Source of the DNA: Parasponia andersonii
Taxonomy: Eukaryota; Streptophyta; Magnoliopsida; Rosales; Cannabaceae
Direction: 5' to 3'
DNA length: 64,000 nucleotides
NCBI GenBank assembly: GCA_002914805.1
Contig: JXTB01000342.1
Coordinates: 356,857-420,856 of the forward strand
The notes under the pieces were generated by a model. The model ran no database searches. It worked only from the letters and a program-made list of their open reading frames with translations, and was not told where the DNA came from. A program made the translations under genes and the position numbers. Positions 1-11,615 of this stretch are shown piece by piece; positions within the stretch are counted from its first letter, which is position 1; each line of letters starts with the position of its first letter.

Positions 1-29
1 GGGGCTCAGATCGGATAAAAATGGAGAGG

Positions 30-53
30 AGAGAGAGAGAGAGAGAGAGAGAG
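30..53. repeat. (GA)n microsatellite
   Basis: Uninterrupted GA dinucleotide run of about 12 units close to the left edge. It lies in AT-rich sequence with no recognisable gene. Confidence 0.9.
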
Positions 54-54
54 C

Positions 55-2730
55 ATGGATGAATGGAGGAGGAAGATGATGATATGAAGCTCTCTTGATT
101 AATTCTATTATGTGATAGTGGCATTTAGAGCCGATTGCATTTTAGACTTTTTGTTGCCTAGAGAGTATTAAAAATATCATTTTGAAAAAGTGAAGCAAAA
201 AAATCAAATTGACAAAAATTAGAACTAGCTTAGTCAATTTCCATATTTTCTCTTTAGGCCAAACTCACTCTCAAGGACTATTTTTCAAAACGACTCTTTT
301 GTAATTGTCGCTATATTGGTGATAAATAATTTCTATATTTGTAATCGGTGGTCACATTAATACTTGACTTTTCTAGGATCATAAATATTATTACCGTGAT
401 CACTAATCTCTCGTAGTAATTATTGTATAAGAGATTGTAAAACAAAAAAAAAAACTAAAAGATATTGTTAAGGCGGCCTAAAAAAAACTAAAAGACACTG
501 AAATAATGATACAAATATGATGAATTTGAGCTAAAATGGCTTTTTAGTGCATTTTTCTAAAAATAATATTTTTAGGAGTGTCAAAGGCTTCTTCATCAAT
601 GCTTCTTTATTACGAGAAAAATCATTATTTATGACTTTTTCATGATCAAAATCGTTTTGATTATCGGTCAAGATGTCTTTAAACTCATAAAAATATCATT
701 TTTTAAAAAGTGCACAAAAAATTATTTTGGCCCAAATGAGTCCTATTTATGTTCTTTTTCTCAATGACATTGTTAAGGCAGCCTAAAAAAGAGAAAATAA
801 TATGGATAGGATAAACTTAGGCCAAAATAACTTTTTTGTGTATTTTTCTAAAAATAATATTTTTAAAAGTGTCAAAAACTTCTTTGGCCATAGGTTAAGA
901 CCTTCTTGACTATGAAAAATTGTTATTTAGGATTTTTTCATAGTCAAGTAGTTCTTGTCTATAGGTTAAAGACGTTCTTGACTCTTCTAAAAATGCCATT
1001 TTTGAAAAAAATGCACAAATAATCATTTTGGCCAAAATTAGTCTTAAACATGTCCTTTTCTCTCCCAAAAAAAAAGGCTATTTAGCCCTCGAAGACAGGC
1101 CACGAGTTGTCTAACATTATGGCCCATTAATTTTCGCCCAAGCTCCGATGGACGTTATACACGCTGTAAGCAATCAAATCATAGAAAATTTCATTATTAG
1201 AACCTACTATAGGTCTCAAAAAACTAATCTTGCTTCATGTCGTTACAATAACACTATTATAGTTGTGTGGAATTTCAAATTGATTGTATTTCGTAGGAGC
1301 GAGAAATGGGAGGAATAAGAGGAGTAGAGGGATTAATAGATGTATTTGGGATATGGTGGTTATTTGATAGGAACAAATTTAGAAATGAGTGGATTATGTA
1401 ATGGATTTTAAATCCTTAATTTAACTGATTTTTATCCCCGAGATTTTAGGAGAGAATTTTATAAAAGAAGAGATTTTGGTTCTTTTTCTTTATTCTCGTA
1501 TTAAACACAAAAAAAGAAGAGTGCTCTCCTAATTTTCCTCTCATCTTATTCTCTAAGAAGCATTATTCATTTTTCTCCCTATCTTTCTTCCTTCCGACTA
1601 GATATATATAATCTTTCGTAGTTTTATGAGAATATTGTGACACGCTATTAGTTACATAATCCCCTTGAAAGTAGCAATTTCAATGTTGCAATCCATTCCT
1701 CCCTCTGAGTTCTTCCTGGAAAGGATCACAATTAAGTTAAAATCTAAAGTAGAAAAGGGGACATTAGTGTAAGATTTTCTTCTTTCACGTTCCATATATT
1801 AGAGAAATTTGTGACATTGGAAATATCCAAAATATGGTTTAGTAAATACTTTAACGCTAAATAGACTTAACTTATAAGAATTGGTAAGTTTTTAATAATT
1901 ACTCAAATTGATAGATTATGTGTAAATTATGTTTTTTTTTTGAGGTAGGTGTGAATCACGCTTTTATTTGCCAAAAACCTGTAATATTGAATTTCTCAAA
2001 TGTTATAGTTTAATCAAATTAAAATTGAAGTTTAATATGGAGCTTTGATGTAAAGTACATTTATTTATGATATTGTGAAAAATCGGGAAATTTCTTTTGG
2101 ACGACGAGTCATTAAAAATATAACGTTTATATTTATACTTAATATGAATCAAAATTTACATGTTTATGCAAATTAGGATCTTCCATATATATATATATAT
2201 TGAGAAACTATAACTTAACAATAATTAGAAGCAAGTCTTTTTTAGCTAGCTTTGATTAATTACTGTGCGGCAATCAGGGATGGGAATGGGGATTTAATTA
2301 GGTGAATAATAATCAAAATCATATGGGGGCGAGGCGGAAACAAAACGACTGTACCCGGGATTCTTCAGTTTGTATCACGTGTTATCATCAATTAGCACAT
2401 GCATGATCATAAGGTGGCACATGACAGTTGAGACCCGCTTACATAGACAGAGTCAAAAGCCATAAACATATAATTCGTTCATTCCCTGCAAATTTTTAGT
2501 TCATAACTAAGTCAAAGCTCAATTTTGAACAAATAAAATAAATTTAATTTAAGTGATTATATGTAGCAACAACGAAAGGGAGAATAAAGAAAAAAAGAAA
2601 AAAAAAAAAAGAATTACATGAGTCTTGAAGGACGTAGCTAGAGTTATCTTTCATAAGCCGGGGGGAAAAAAACAAAAGAAAAATAGATGATACCGATCTA
2701 CAAGAGAATACTAAATCATGTGGCTCTTTT
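55..2730. other. AT-rich intergenic sequence, no gene seen
   Basis: No open frame with a recognisable domain and no convincing exon chain on either strand. It contains homopolymer runs, short AT repeats (for example near 2184-2200) and the tandem duplication listed separately at 463-1075. A fragment resembling that repeat (adenine-rich text with 'aaaaatatcatttt') also occurs near 168-185, suggesting a third, decayed copy. Confidence 0.6.
463..1075. repeat. Two-copy diverged tandem repeat, unit about 306 bp
   Basis: Copy 1 (about 463-768) and copy 2 (about 769-1075) begin with 'attgttaaggc(g/a)gcctaaaaa' and share further blocks in the same order: 'tttttctaaaaataatattttta' with 'gtgtcaaa', 'ttcttgac'-like stretches and a terminal 'cattttggcc'. 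They differ by many substitutions and small indels, so the duplication is old. No coding potential seen. Confidence 0.65.
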
Positions 2731-2993
2731 ATATATATATATATATGGTTGCCAATGTATTTTTTTTTTTACCTACAGATAAGTATTTTTGTTTTAGCCG
2801 TTGGATCACCATTAGATAGTAATTCAATGGCTATAATGAAGTGCATGAAAAGACGTGCATCATTAATGCTCTTTCTCTCTCATACTTTTTATAATAAAAA
2901 AATGTGCATACTAAATTTTCATTGGTCAAATTAATATTTATACATAGGTAAAAAAAAAAAAATACCCACTAGATTGGTCCCTTATATATATAT
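2731..2993. mobile_element. Candidate MITE with terminal inverted repeats between TA tracts
   Basis: A stretch of about 260 bp lies between two (TA)n tracts. Its left end reads 'tggttgccaatgt' then a T run and 'accta'; its right end is approximately the reverse complement ('taggt', an A run, 'atacccactagattggtcc'). A related end sits at 37844-37875 ('aggtt', A run, 'cctattagattgacaacc', TA tract), so the family has at least two members here. There is no transposase, so it is non-autonomous. Insertion into TA tracts resembles some plant MITE families, but the superfamily is uncertain. Confidence 0.45.
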
Positions 2994-3199
2994 TAGACGT
3001 TTTGATGCTTCATTATTCCTTGAGATGAACAAGAAAATTTGCATTTACTCATCTGTCAAATTAATCTATTACGTGCTTAATATTGCACCAATTAGGAAAA
3101 TGTTTTTTGGTGGTTCCCTATGATTAATGACTTTGAAAAAGAAAAACAAATTTTTTATTTTTGTACTTTCTATCAATCATGGAGAATTTACACGTAAAT

Positions 3200-3424
3200 A
3201 TGAAATAATAGATTTTGGAAAATAATGATTTGTCATTTTTCATTGAGTGATGTTGTATTTATATACAATTACAAGGTAACCGTGATTAGGTTGATTCTCT
3301 CAATTGATTCAAATCAGCCTAATCTAGTTAGTTGTCTAAGAAAAAAGGATAATTACAATTCTTATTAATTACAGAGAATAAGAAAATTACAAACATAATT
3401 ATTTCAATAGATTGTCCTCTAATA
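3200..3424 (-). repeat. 3' LTR of the old copia element
   Basis: Aligns with 21613-21832 over its full length, including 'ttgattcaaatcagcctaa' and 'cataattatttcaata'. It ends 'cctctaata' followed by the complement of a G-rich polypurine tract, as expected for a 3' LTR read on the minus strand. The terminal dinucleotide beside the tract is TA rather than TG on the element strand. Confidence 0.85.
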
Positions 3425-4122
3425 TACCCCCTCAAGATGGAGCTCCGTTGGAGATTCCAATCTTGATTTCTAAATTGTGAAAACGTCCATGTAGAAGAGG
3501 CTTGGTTATAATATCTGCTAATTGATCTTCAGAGGAAATATGAGCAACTGCAAAGCACTATGTTGAATTTGATCCATAATAAAATGGTAGTCAATAGCCA
3601 TATGCTTCAGGTGTGAATGAAAAACAAGATTAGAGCATAAATGAGTAGCTCTAACATTGTCACAATAGATTACGAGTTCAGCCGAGAGCCATACACCTAA
3701 TTCAGTAAGGAGAGAACATATCCAGCGAAGTTCAGCAGCAGTGGCTACCACTGAGTAATATTCAGCCTCAATAAAAGAGCGAGCTACTGTTCGTTATTTC
3801 TTGGAAGACCATGAAATTGGATGGCATCCAAGGTAGATAATGTATGCACTTGTGGAGGTATAGTTATCCTTGTTACTGGCCCAATCCATATCTGAAAAGG
3901 CATGAAGAGACAATGCGTTTTCCTTATGGAAGAGAAGACCATGATTTGATGTACCACATAAATAGCGAAGTAATCGCTTGACAGTATTCTAGTGCTCAGA
4001 TGTTGGTCAGTGCATGTATTGAGACAATTTGTTGACTGTATAGGCAATATCAGGGAAAGTGAGATAAAGATACTGAAGACTACTGACAATAGTTCTATAC
4101 TCAGTTGGATTCATCAAAGTAG
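3425..4122 (-). pseudogene. Copia RNase H fragment (old element)
   Basis: On minus, 3751-3518 encodes a recognisable RNase H end with 'AAELRWICSLLTELG' and 'VIYCDN' motifs. Further upstream (about 4122-4000) is the RT/RNase H linker with 'PTEYRTIV' and 'DIAYTVNKLSQ'. Stops and frame changes break it. The sequence continues in frame at 9568 on the far side of the young copia insertion, so this is the same gene, interrupted. Confidence 0.85.
4118..4122. repeat. Target-site duplication AGTAG (left copy)
   Basis: AGTAG directly precedes the TG of the young copia 5' LTR; the same five bases follow the 3' LTR at 9563-9567. Removing the element and one copy rejoins the old element's RT/RNase H reading. 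Confidence 0.9.
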
Positions 4123-4345
4123 TGATAACAATACATAACAGAATCCTTATTCTTATGCTAGTCGCTTTGTTGTTCCTAGATTTATGGTACTTTGAATTAG
4201 TCTAAGTTAGTTTTAATTGTTGTAACAGAGTAGATTTTCTAGGCTATATTTTTAGCTGTATTTTGTATTTAAACACCATGATAATCAATAGAAAGTAATA
4301 AAAAAATATTCACAGCAATATCTCTCTTCACTCTTACCATCTTTA
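4123..4345 (+). repeat. 5' LTR of the young copia element
   Basis: Begins 'tgataacaatacataaca' and ends 'ttaccatcttta', so the termini are TG...TA rather than the usual TG...CA. The end is fixed by the PBS that follows and by the end of the matching 3' LTR. Confidence 0.92.
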
Positions 4346-4359
4346 TGGTATCAAGAGCC
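4346..4359 (+). other. Primer-binding site
   Basis: 'tggtatcaagagcc' directly follows the 5' LTR and matches the 3' end of initiator tRNA-Met with one extra base, typical of copia elements. The same site recurs at 4724-4737 in the duplicated stretch after the N at 4628. Confidence 0.85.
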
Positions 4360-4425
4360 TTTCCAAAACCTTCGTTTTTTTTTCCCCTTCTCACACGAGT
4401 TTAGGTTCTGATCACCACACAACTC

Positions 4426-4627
4426 ATGGCAACTGGGAATACTCAAGTTGTTCTCCCAAACACCTATGAACCAGATAGACCTCTAACCTTAATCACCATC
4501 CAAAACTCTATCAAACTTACCTCCACCAACTATATCTCCTGGAAAACCCAGATTGAATCCATCCTCATCGGACATGACTTGCACAAATTTATTGACGATT
4601 CTCATCCTCCTCCTCCTGCAACCATCA
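4426..4627 (+). pseudogene. First gag start, cut by an assembly join
   Basis: An ATG at 4426 opens a frame nearly identical to the full gag starting at 4820, but it ends at the N after about 67 codons. It is the left flank of the duplicated stretch and should not be counted as a separate gene. Confidence 0.75.
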
Positions 4628-4819
4628 NTTTGGCTGTATTTTGTATTTAAACACCATGATAATCAATAGAAAGCTATCAGAAAATATTCACAGCAATATC
4701 TCTCTTCACTCTTACCATCTTTATGGTATCAAGAGCCTTTCTCTAACGAGTTTGATCCAAAACCTTCATTTTTTTTCCCCCTTCTCACACGAGTCTAGGT
4801 TCTGATCACCACACAACTC
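4628..4819 (+). repeat. Near-duplicate of LTR end, PBS and leader after an N
   Basis: Just after the N at 4628 the sequence returns to the 3' part of the LTR ('ggctgtattttgtattt', ending at 4723), then repeats the PBS and leader and starts gag again at 4820, matching the gag start at 4426. This copy has 16 extra leader bases and scattered differences. A contig overlap that was not merged, or two related copies joined, is more likely than a biological tandem. Confidence 0.75.
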
Positions 4820-5940
4820 ATGGCAACTGAGAATACTCAAGTTGGTCTCCCAAACACCCATAAACCAGATAGACCTCTAACCTTAATCACCATCCAAAAC
4901 TCTATCAAACTTACCTCCACCAACTATATCTCCTGTAAAACCCAGATTGAATCCATCCTCATCGGACATGATTTGCACAAATTTATTGACGGTTCTCATC
5001 CTCCTCCTCCTGCAACCATCACCGTCAACAATGCGGTTTCCCCCATTCCTGCATATCAGACATGGCTGCGACTAGATAAACTTCTGTTTGGAGCGCTCGT
5101 TGGCACGATATCCTCCAACCTTGTGCCGCTCATTACTCAATCAAAAACGTCTTGTGCTGCTTGGCAGACTCTCGCCAACACTTATGCTCGTCCTTCTCGT
5201 GGCCATATCAAACAAATCAAAGATAACTTGAAGAATATCTCCAAAGGATCACAATCTGTCACCGACTATATGCAAGCCATAAAGATCAAAGCTGACGAAC
5301 TTGCCGCCCTTGGGAAACCACTTGATCATGAAGACTTACTTGAGAAAGTTTTGGATGGTCTTGATAACACCTTTCAATCTGTCATTGATGCTGTCAATAG
5401 CCGCGACATGGTCATCACATTTGATGAACTCCATGAAAAACTCATCAACAAAGAGTTGTCCTTGCGCAACCCATCATCCACCCCAAGTTTTCCAGCTTCT
5501 GCTCACCTCACGCACACTCAATGCTCAAACCAACGGTCACCAAGAACTCGTCCACCTTGGCCTGCTCATCCTCCAGCACAGTCCGCTCCTCATCAGTCCA
5601 ACCGACCACCTCGTCCATTTCTCGACAAATGCCAGTGGTGCCGTGCTCAAGGTCATGTTGTCTCTCAGTGCTCTCTCTTCCGCCAACAATTTCCTTATGC
5701 ATCGCCACCACACCGTCCTGCCAACTCACCACCACTTCGTGCACCTCCTCCTTGGCAAGCTCAAGCTCATGTTGCTACCACCACAGCCTCACCCTCACAT
5801 GATCCTTGGCTATTGGACAGTGGTGCAACTCATCATGTTACAACGGATCTTCAAAACCTTTCTATTCACAACCCCTATACTGGTCCGGATGAAATAATGA
5901 TTGGTGATGGTTCTGGAATTCCTATCACTCACACGGGTTA
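4820..5940 (+). CDS. Copia Gag and start of protease
   Basis: Gag forms the cytoplasmic virus-like particle that packages element RNA. The ATG at 4820 opens a frame with the UBN2/retrotransposon gag domain (roughly residues 30-220), a CCHC zinc knuckle 'CQWCRAQGHVVSQC' near residue 270, and the protease active site 'DSGATHH' near residue 333. The useful frame ends near 5940; beyond it the same frame reads non-conserved residues to a stop at 5980 while the homologous reading moves to the other frame. A net one-base shift explains this. Plant copia elements normally have one continuous gag-pol frame, so this is most likely a mutation or sequencing error. Confidence 0.85.
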
Positions 5941-7330
5941 CCTCTCTTCCTACTCCTTCTCACTCTTTTACTCTCTCTAATGTTCTCTGTGTTCCACACA
6001 TGAAACGTAATTTAATCTCCATTTCTCAGTTCTGCAAATCTAACAATGCCTCTGTTGAATTCTTACCATCTTCTTTCTTTGTGAAGGATCTTCAAACCAG
6101 AGCCATTCTCCTTCAAGGCCAAACTAAAAATAGAGTCTATGAGTGGCCTAGCTCTTCTTCTTCTTCCTCACCATTACTGGCTTTCTCTGCAATAAAAACC
6201 ACGTTACCTGCCTGGCATCATAGACTTGGTCACCCATCACTGTCAACGTTCAAACATATGGTCTCATCATTTCATTTAGATGTCTCAAGTTCTTCCCATT
6301 TCAATTTTCATTGTAATTCTTGTTTCTGCAATAAAAGCCATAAATTACCATTTTCTGTGTCTACTTTATCCACTTCTTCTCCTCTTGAAATTGTCTTCAC
6401 GGATGTTTGGACTTCACCGGTTTATTCTATTGACAATTTTAAGTATTATATTATTTTTGTTGATCACTTCACCAAATACATATGGTTGTATCCGCTAAAA
6501 CGCAAATTTGATACTCATGATGTTTTCCTTCGCTTCAAGGTCTTGGTTGAAAAATTCTTCAACTGTAAAATCAAATCACTTTACTCTGATAATGGCGGAA
6601 AATATCAAGCTCTTTCTTCATTCCTAACAATCACCGGTATTTCTCATCTCACCTCTCCTCCCCATACCCCTGAACACAAAGGCTATTCCGAACGTCGACA
6701 TCGTCATATTGTTGAAACTGGACTTTCACTCCTTTCTCATGCATCTATGCCTCTCTCCTATTGGTCTTATGCCTTTTCCATAGCTGTATACCTTATAAAT
6801 CGCCTTCCTACATTCACTCTCAACCATGAGTCTCCATTTCTTAAACTTTTTGGCACCGTTCCTAACTACAACAAACTTAGAAGTTTTGGTTGCCTCTGTT
6901 ATCCCTGGCTTTGTCCTTACACCTCTCATAAACTTGAACCTCGATCCACTCCTTGCCTCTTCGTCGGTTATTCGTCCACTCAAAGTGCTTATCTATGTCT
7001 AGATACCTCATCCAAACGTTTGTACATCTCTCGTCATGTACGTTTTGTTGAGTCTATTTTTCCTCTTGCTAACTCCAATCTCACTCTCCCTCGTGTCACC
7101 TCATCAACCACATCCGAGTGGTGCTCTATGATATTACCCTTCCGTCTGTGTCCTCCCCCCTTTCAATATCATCTCAATCTCAAGAACATCCTTCCTCATC
7201 TCCACCAGCATCCATCTCTGACTCCAACCCAGTTCTCACATTATCACCCACCTCCCCATCATCTACTCCCGCTAATACTATATCCACAGCCACTAATCCA
7301 CTGCCATCCTCTCCCAAAGGCATCATTACT
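5941..7330 (+). CDS. Copia protease end and integrase
   Basis: This frame is open from 5901 and homologous from about 5941. It holds the protease C-terminal part ('SNVLCVPHMKRNLIS'), the GAG-pre-integrase zinc site ('WHHRLGHPS' near nt 6213, then 'CNSCFCNKSHK') and the integrase core with 'FTDVW', 'YSDNGG' and 'EHKGYSERRHRHIVE'. The usual residues are DNGGE and EHNG; here K replaces E and N, which may weaken integrase. The frame meets the N at 7331. A 4-base difference from the second copy (near 7138) shifts the frame after 'SEWCSMILP'. Confidence 0.85.
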
Positions 7331-7331
7331 N

Positions 7332-9355
7332 GATCCACTCCTTGCCTCTTCGTCGGTTATTCGTCCACTCAAAGTGCTTATCTATGTCTAGATACCTCAT
7401 CCAAACGTTTGTACATCTCTCGTCATGTACGTTTTGTTGAGTCTATTTTTCCTCTTGCTAACTCCAATCTCACTCTCCCTCGTGTCACCTTATCAACCAC
7501 ATCCGAGTGGTGCTCTATGATATTACCTGCCCTTCCGTCTGTGTCCTCCCCCCTTTCAATATCATCTCAATCTCAAGAACATCCTTCCTCATCTCCACCA
7601 GCATCCATCTCTGACTCCAACCCAGTTCTCACATTATCACCCACCTCCCCATCATCTACTCCTGCTAATACTACATCCACAGCCACTAATCCACTGCCAT
7701 CCTCTCCCAAAGGCATCATTACTCGCTCCAAACACAACATCCACAAACCAATTCAGAAACTTAACCTCAATACTGAACTTCACCATCCCACACTTGAGCC
7801 CACTACCGTTCATCAAGCTTTGAAAGACCCCAAATGGCGACAAGTCATGTCCGCAGAATTTGATGCTCTTCTTTGCAATGGTACGTGGGAACTTGTTCCA
7901 TCTCATCCTACCCAAAACTTGGTAGGGTGTAAATGGATTTTTCGTACTAAATATTTGCCTGATGGTTCTGTTGACAGGTACAAAGCACGTCTGGTTACAA
8001 AAGGTTTTCATCAACACCCGGGGGTTGATTATTCGGAAACTTTCAGTCCAGTAATCAAACCTACCACTGTGCGCCTGGTTCTTAGCCTAGCAATAAGCAA
8101 CGGCTGGTCACTTCGCCAGTTGGATGTCAACAATGCCTTTCTTCAAGGCACACTTTCAGAAGATGTGTTTATGTCTCAACCTCCAGGCTTCATTGATCGT
8201 GATAATCCTCACCATGTCTGCAAGCTTCGCAAGGCCATCTACGGACTCAAACAAGCTCCACGTGCTTGGTATCATGAATTGCGCCAATTTATTCTCATTT
8301 CCGGCTTTCATAACTCTGTATCAGACGCCTCTCTGTTCATATTCAACACTCAAGGAGTTATTCTTTATCTTCTTGTTTATGTTGATGATATCATTGTCAC
8401 TGGAAACAACACTCAAGCTGTACATCATTTTCTACAGCAACTCTCTACGCGATTCTCTCTAAAGGATCTTGGCAATTTACCCTACTTCCTAGGTGTTGAG
8501 GTGCTCTCACATGCTGATGGTCTGTTTCTCAGTCAACGAAAGTACATTGCTGATCTCCTTCAAAAGACTCGTATGATTGAAGCAAAACTAGCCTCCACAC
8601 CTCTAGCAACGAGTCCGCCTCTTACCTTGCATGCTGGTACTACCTTATCTGATCCTACAGAGTATCGCACCATTGTTGGAAGCCTTCAGTATCTCTCACT
8701 GACCCGACCAGATATTGGCTACACGGTCAACAAACTCTCCCAATTCATGCATAAGCCAACGACTGAGCATTGGGCTGCTGTCAAACGCTTACTTCGCTAT
8801 CTCTATGGCACCTTAGATCATGGCATAACACTTTGTCATAAGTCATCTCTTGCTCTTCATGCATTCTCCGATGCCGACTGGGCCGGCAACAAGGATGATT
8901 TTACTTCCACCAGTGCTTACAATGTTTATCTCGGCCATAATCCTATCTCTTGGAGCTCCAAGAAACAGAGAACTATTGCTCGTTCTACAACCGAAGCTGA
9001 GTATCGATCAGTCGCTGCAACGGCTGCGGAACTACGATGGATTTGTTCTCTCCTAACTGAACTTGGCATCACTATTCCACATCAACCGGTGATTTATTGT
9101 GATAATGTTGGGACCACAAACCTTTGTGCAAATCCAGTGTTTCACTCGCGTATGAAGCATATTGCCTTGGACTATCATTTCATACGTGAACAAGTTCAAA
9201 ATGGTCTACTCAGAGTCTCCCATGTCTCAGCTTCCGATCAGCTTGCCGATATACTCACCAAGCCGCTATCTCATCAACAATTCACCACCGTTACAAACAA
9301 GATTGGACTCACCTCAGCACCGTCCATCTTGCAGGGACATGATAACAATACATAA
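7332..9355 (+). CDS. Copia reverse transcriptase and RNase H
   Basis: The first about 390 nt repeat 6943-7330. The 389-base offset puts the integrase frame of 6943 exactly in register with this one, so collapsing the duplication restores one reading frame. The RVT_2 domain follows, with 'KWIFRTKYLPDGSVDRYKARLV' split conserved blocks, 'LDVNNAFLQG' and catalytic 'YVDD' at 8378-8389. RNase H has 'DADWAG' near 8871 and 'STTEAEYRSVA'. The stop TAA (9353-9355) lies 14 bases inside the 3' LTR. No internal stop is seen. Confidence 0.9.
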
Positions 9356-9562
9356 CAGAATCCTTATTCTTATGCTAGTCGTTTTGTTGTTCCTAGATTT
9401 ATGGTACTTTGAATTAGTCTAAGTTAGTTTTAATTGTTGTAATAGAGTAGATTATCTAGGCTATATTTTTGGCTGTATTTTGTATTTAAACACCATGATA
9501 ATCAATAGAAAGCAATAAGAAAATATTCACAGCAATATCTCTCTTCACTCTTACCATCTTTA
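9340..9562 (+). repeat. 3' LTR of the young copia element
   Basis: Matches 4123-4345 with about six substitutions by eye and no indels. A purine-rich tract ('gcaggga') lies directly upstream. The duplication AGTAG follows at 9563-9567. Confidence 0.92.
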
Positions 9563-11598
9563 AGTAGTGCCAAAATTGATGGTGAGTGTCATATCTAGTT
9601 CAAAAGGAGTTGTTACTGGTTTTGCCCCACTCATGTTCGTGTATGCGAGTAAATCTGTAACATACCGACATTGAGAAAGCAAAAGAACCGATGAAGTGGA
9701 ACTGACCTCTACACCAAGAAAATAAGATAATTTTCCAAGGTCCTTGATGGAGAATCATTGGGCAAGAATGTCAACAAACTTTTGGGTTACAATAGGATTG
9801 TTTCCTACGATGATTATATCGTCAATGTACACAAGTAAATAGATCATCGTATCACTGTTGTTGAGAACAAAGAGGGAGGTGTTGGCATGAGAATTTTTAA
9901 ATCCAGAAGCTACCAGAAATTGACAAAGCTCGTGGTACCAAGCTCGCGGTGCTTATTTTAAACCATAGATAATTTTTTAAAGTTTGCACATATGTGTAGG
10001 ATTGTCACGATCAAGGAAGCCTGGGGGCTGTGCCATGTAGACATCTTCGGATAGATGACTTGTAAGAATGTGTTGTTCACATCAAGTTGACATAATGACC
10101 AACCACGACTGATAGCGAGACTAAGAATAATGCGTATAGTTGTAGGCTTAACCACAGGGCTGAAAGTGTCATGGTAATCAATACCTAGATGTTGATGAAA
10201 TCCTTTGGCTAAAAGCCGTGCATTGTACTTATCAACAGAGTCATCAAGAAGACATTTAGTATGAAAAATCCACTTACATCCAACAAGGTTCTGCATAAAG
10301 GTAGAAGGAACAAGCTCCCATGTTCTATTATGAACAAGGCATCATATTCTTCTGATATAGCTTGACAACATTTTGGATCTTTGAGAGTTTGGGTCACAGT
10401 GCTAGGATTTAAGTTTGAGGATTGGCTTAGGGTGGCTATAAGGTTCATTTTGTTTTATGGTTTATGGATTTTTTTTTGGCTCTATTTGTCATGGAATGGA
10501 TGTTGGTAAGGTTTATGGCTTGAGGATTTTGGCCGAGGATGAGTTGGAGTTGGGGATAGATATATTTGGAGTATGTGTATGGTTGTTAGAGGTGTTCAGT
10601 CGTTCAATGTCTGTTGGGTAGTCGACCGAAGTTGGATAGGGGGTTGGCTAATGGTGAAGTTGTTCGGTCAACTAGTTATATGGTGTGATCGACTAATAAG
10701 TGGTAGGGTGTTGGATTATAGCACGGAGACGGGGAAGGCAATGGCATAATGAGTGGCAAGCTTGATGTTTGGACGATAGACACTAAAGGAAACCACTTGG
10801 AGATTAATTTTGGAGACAGATGAGAAATATGTGTTTGAAGAGATATGAATTGAAAGATATGTTCGAAAAACTTGACATGACGAGAGATGTAGATCTTTAA
10901 GGTGAATGGATCAATGCAAAGATACGCACTTTGAATAAGAGAGTATCCAAGAAAGACACATGGAATAGGCAAGAGTCAAGTTTATGAGCAGTGTAAGGAT
11001 GAAGCCAAGGATATCATAAGCAACCAAAGATGCGAAGTTTGGTGTAGTTGGGATGAGAGCAAAAGAGCTTCTTATACGGAGAAGAGAGGCTAAGAGTGGG
11101 TGTGGGCATGCGATTTATAAGATATATATAGCTGTGGCAAAAGCATAATTCCAATATGTTAGAGGTATGGGTAAGAAGGGAAAGACCAGCTTTGACAATG
11201 TGACAATGTCAGCATTCCAAAAGTCCATTGTATTTCGGCGTACGGGGTAGAGTGGTGAGATGAGAAATATCATTGGTGGATAAAAAGTGGTCAAGTACTT
11301 AGTATTCACCCCCATTATCAGAATAAAGTGTGACAATGCGTTGTTTGAATTAGTTTTCCACAAGTGCTTTGAAGCTTAAAAATACATCATAGACATGCGA
11401 TTTTCTTTTGAGTGGGTAATACCATATGTAACAAGTGAAATGATCAAAAAAGATGACATAGTATTTAAAGTCATCCATCGAATAAACTGGCAAGGTCTAC
11501 ACATCAGAAAAGATAATTTTAAGAGGGTAAGAAGAGACAATTGAAGATGTTAAAAATAGAAATTTGTGACTTTTATTGCAATGATAGGCGTTACAAGT
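9563..11598 (-). pseudogene. Copia integrase and RT fragment (old element)
   Basis: Read on minus: integrase ('TCN', 'CNKSHK' near 11560, 'TYWNYAFATAIYIL' near 11120), the integrase-RT spacer with 'FLGYSLIQSAYLC' near 10940, and the RT with '[11 protein letters not shown]', '[11 protein letters not shown]' and '[10 protein letters not shown]' (10296-9990). Several stops and frameshifts are present. Both ends meet breakpoints: at 9563 the young copia element, at 11590-11598 the 9-bp duplication GTTACAAGT. Confidence 0.87.
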
Positions 11599-11615
11599 AG
11601 ATGTTTGGGACATTT

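Larger units (their letters stand above)
4123..9562 (+). mobile_element. Young Ty1/copia (Ale/RE1-like) retrotransposon
   Basis: Complete element with 223-bp LTRs (4123-4345 and 9340-9562), a PBS complementary to initiator-type tRNA-Met directly after the 5' LTR ('tggtatcaagagcc'), gag-protease-integrase-RT-RNase H order, and 5-bp duplications AGTAG. By eye the LTRs differ at only about six positions, so insertion is recent compared with the other elements here. Two N characters (4628, 7331) are each followed by a near-copy of sequence just read; these are probably unresolved assembly joins, so true length is likely near 4.7 kb rather than 5.44 kb. One frameshift lies in the protease region. 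Confidence 0.93.

Noticed and set aside
5301..5897. Long alternative frame of 198 codons within copia gag, plus others at 5508-5802
   Set aside because: Shadows of the gag frame; the conserved gag and zinc-knuckle residues are in the 4820 frame.
5900..5980. Programmed ribosomal frameshift between gag and pol
   Set aside because: No slippery heptamer or pause structure was recognised, and plant Ale-type copia elements normally use one continuous frame; a mutation or base-call error is simpler.
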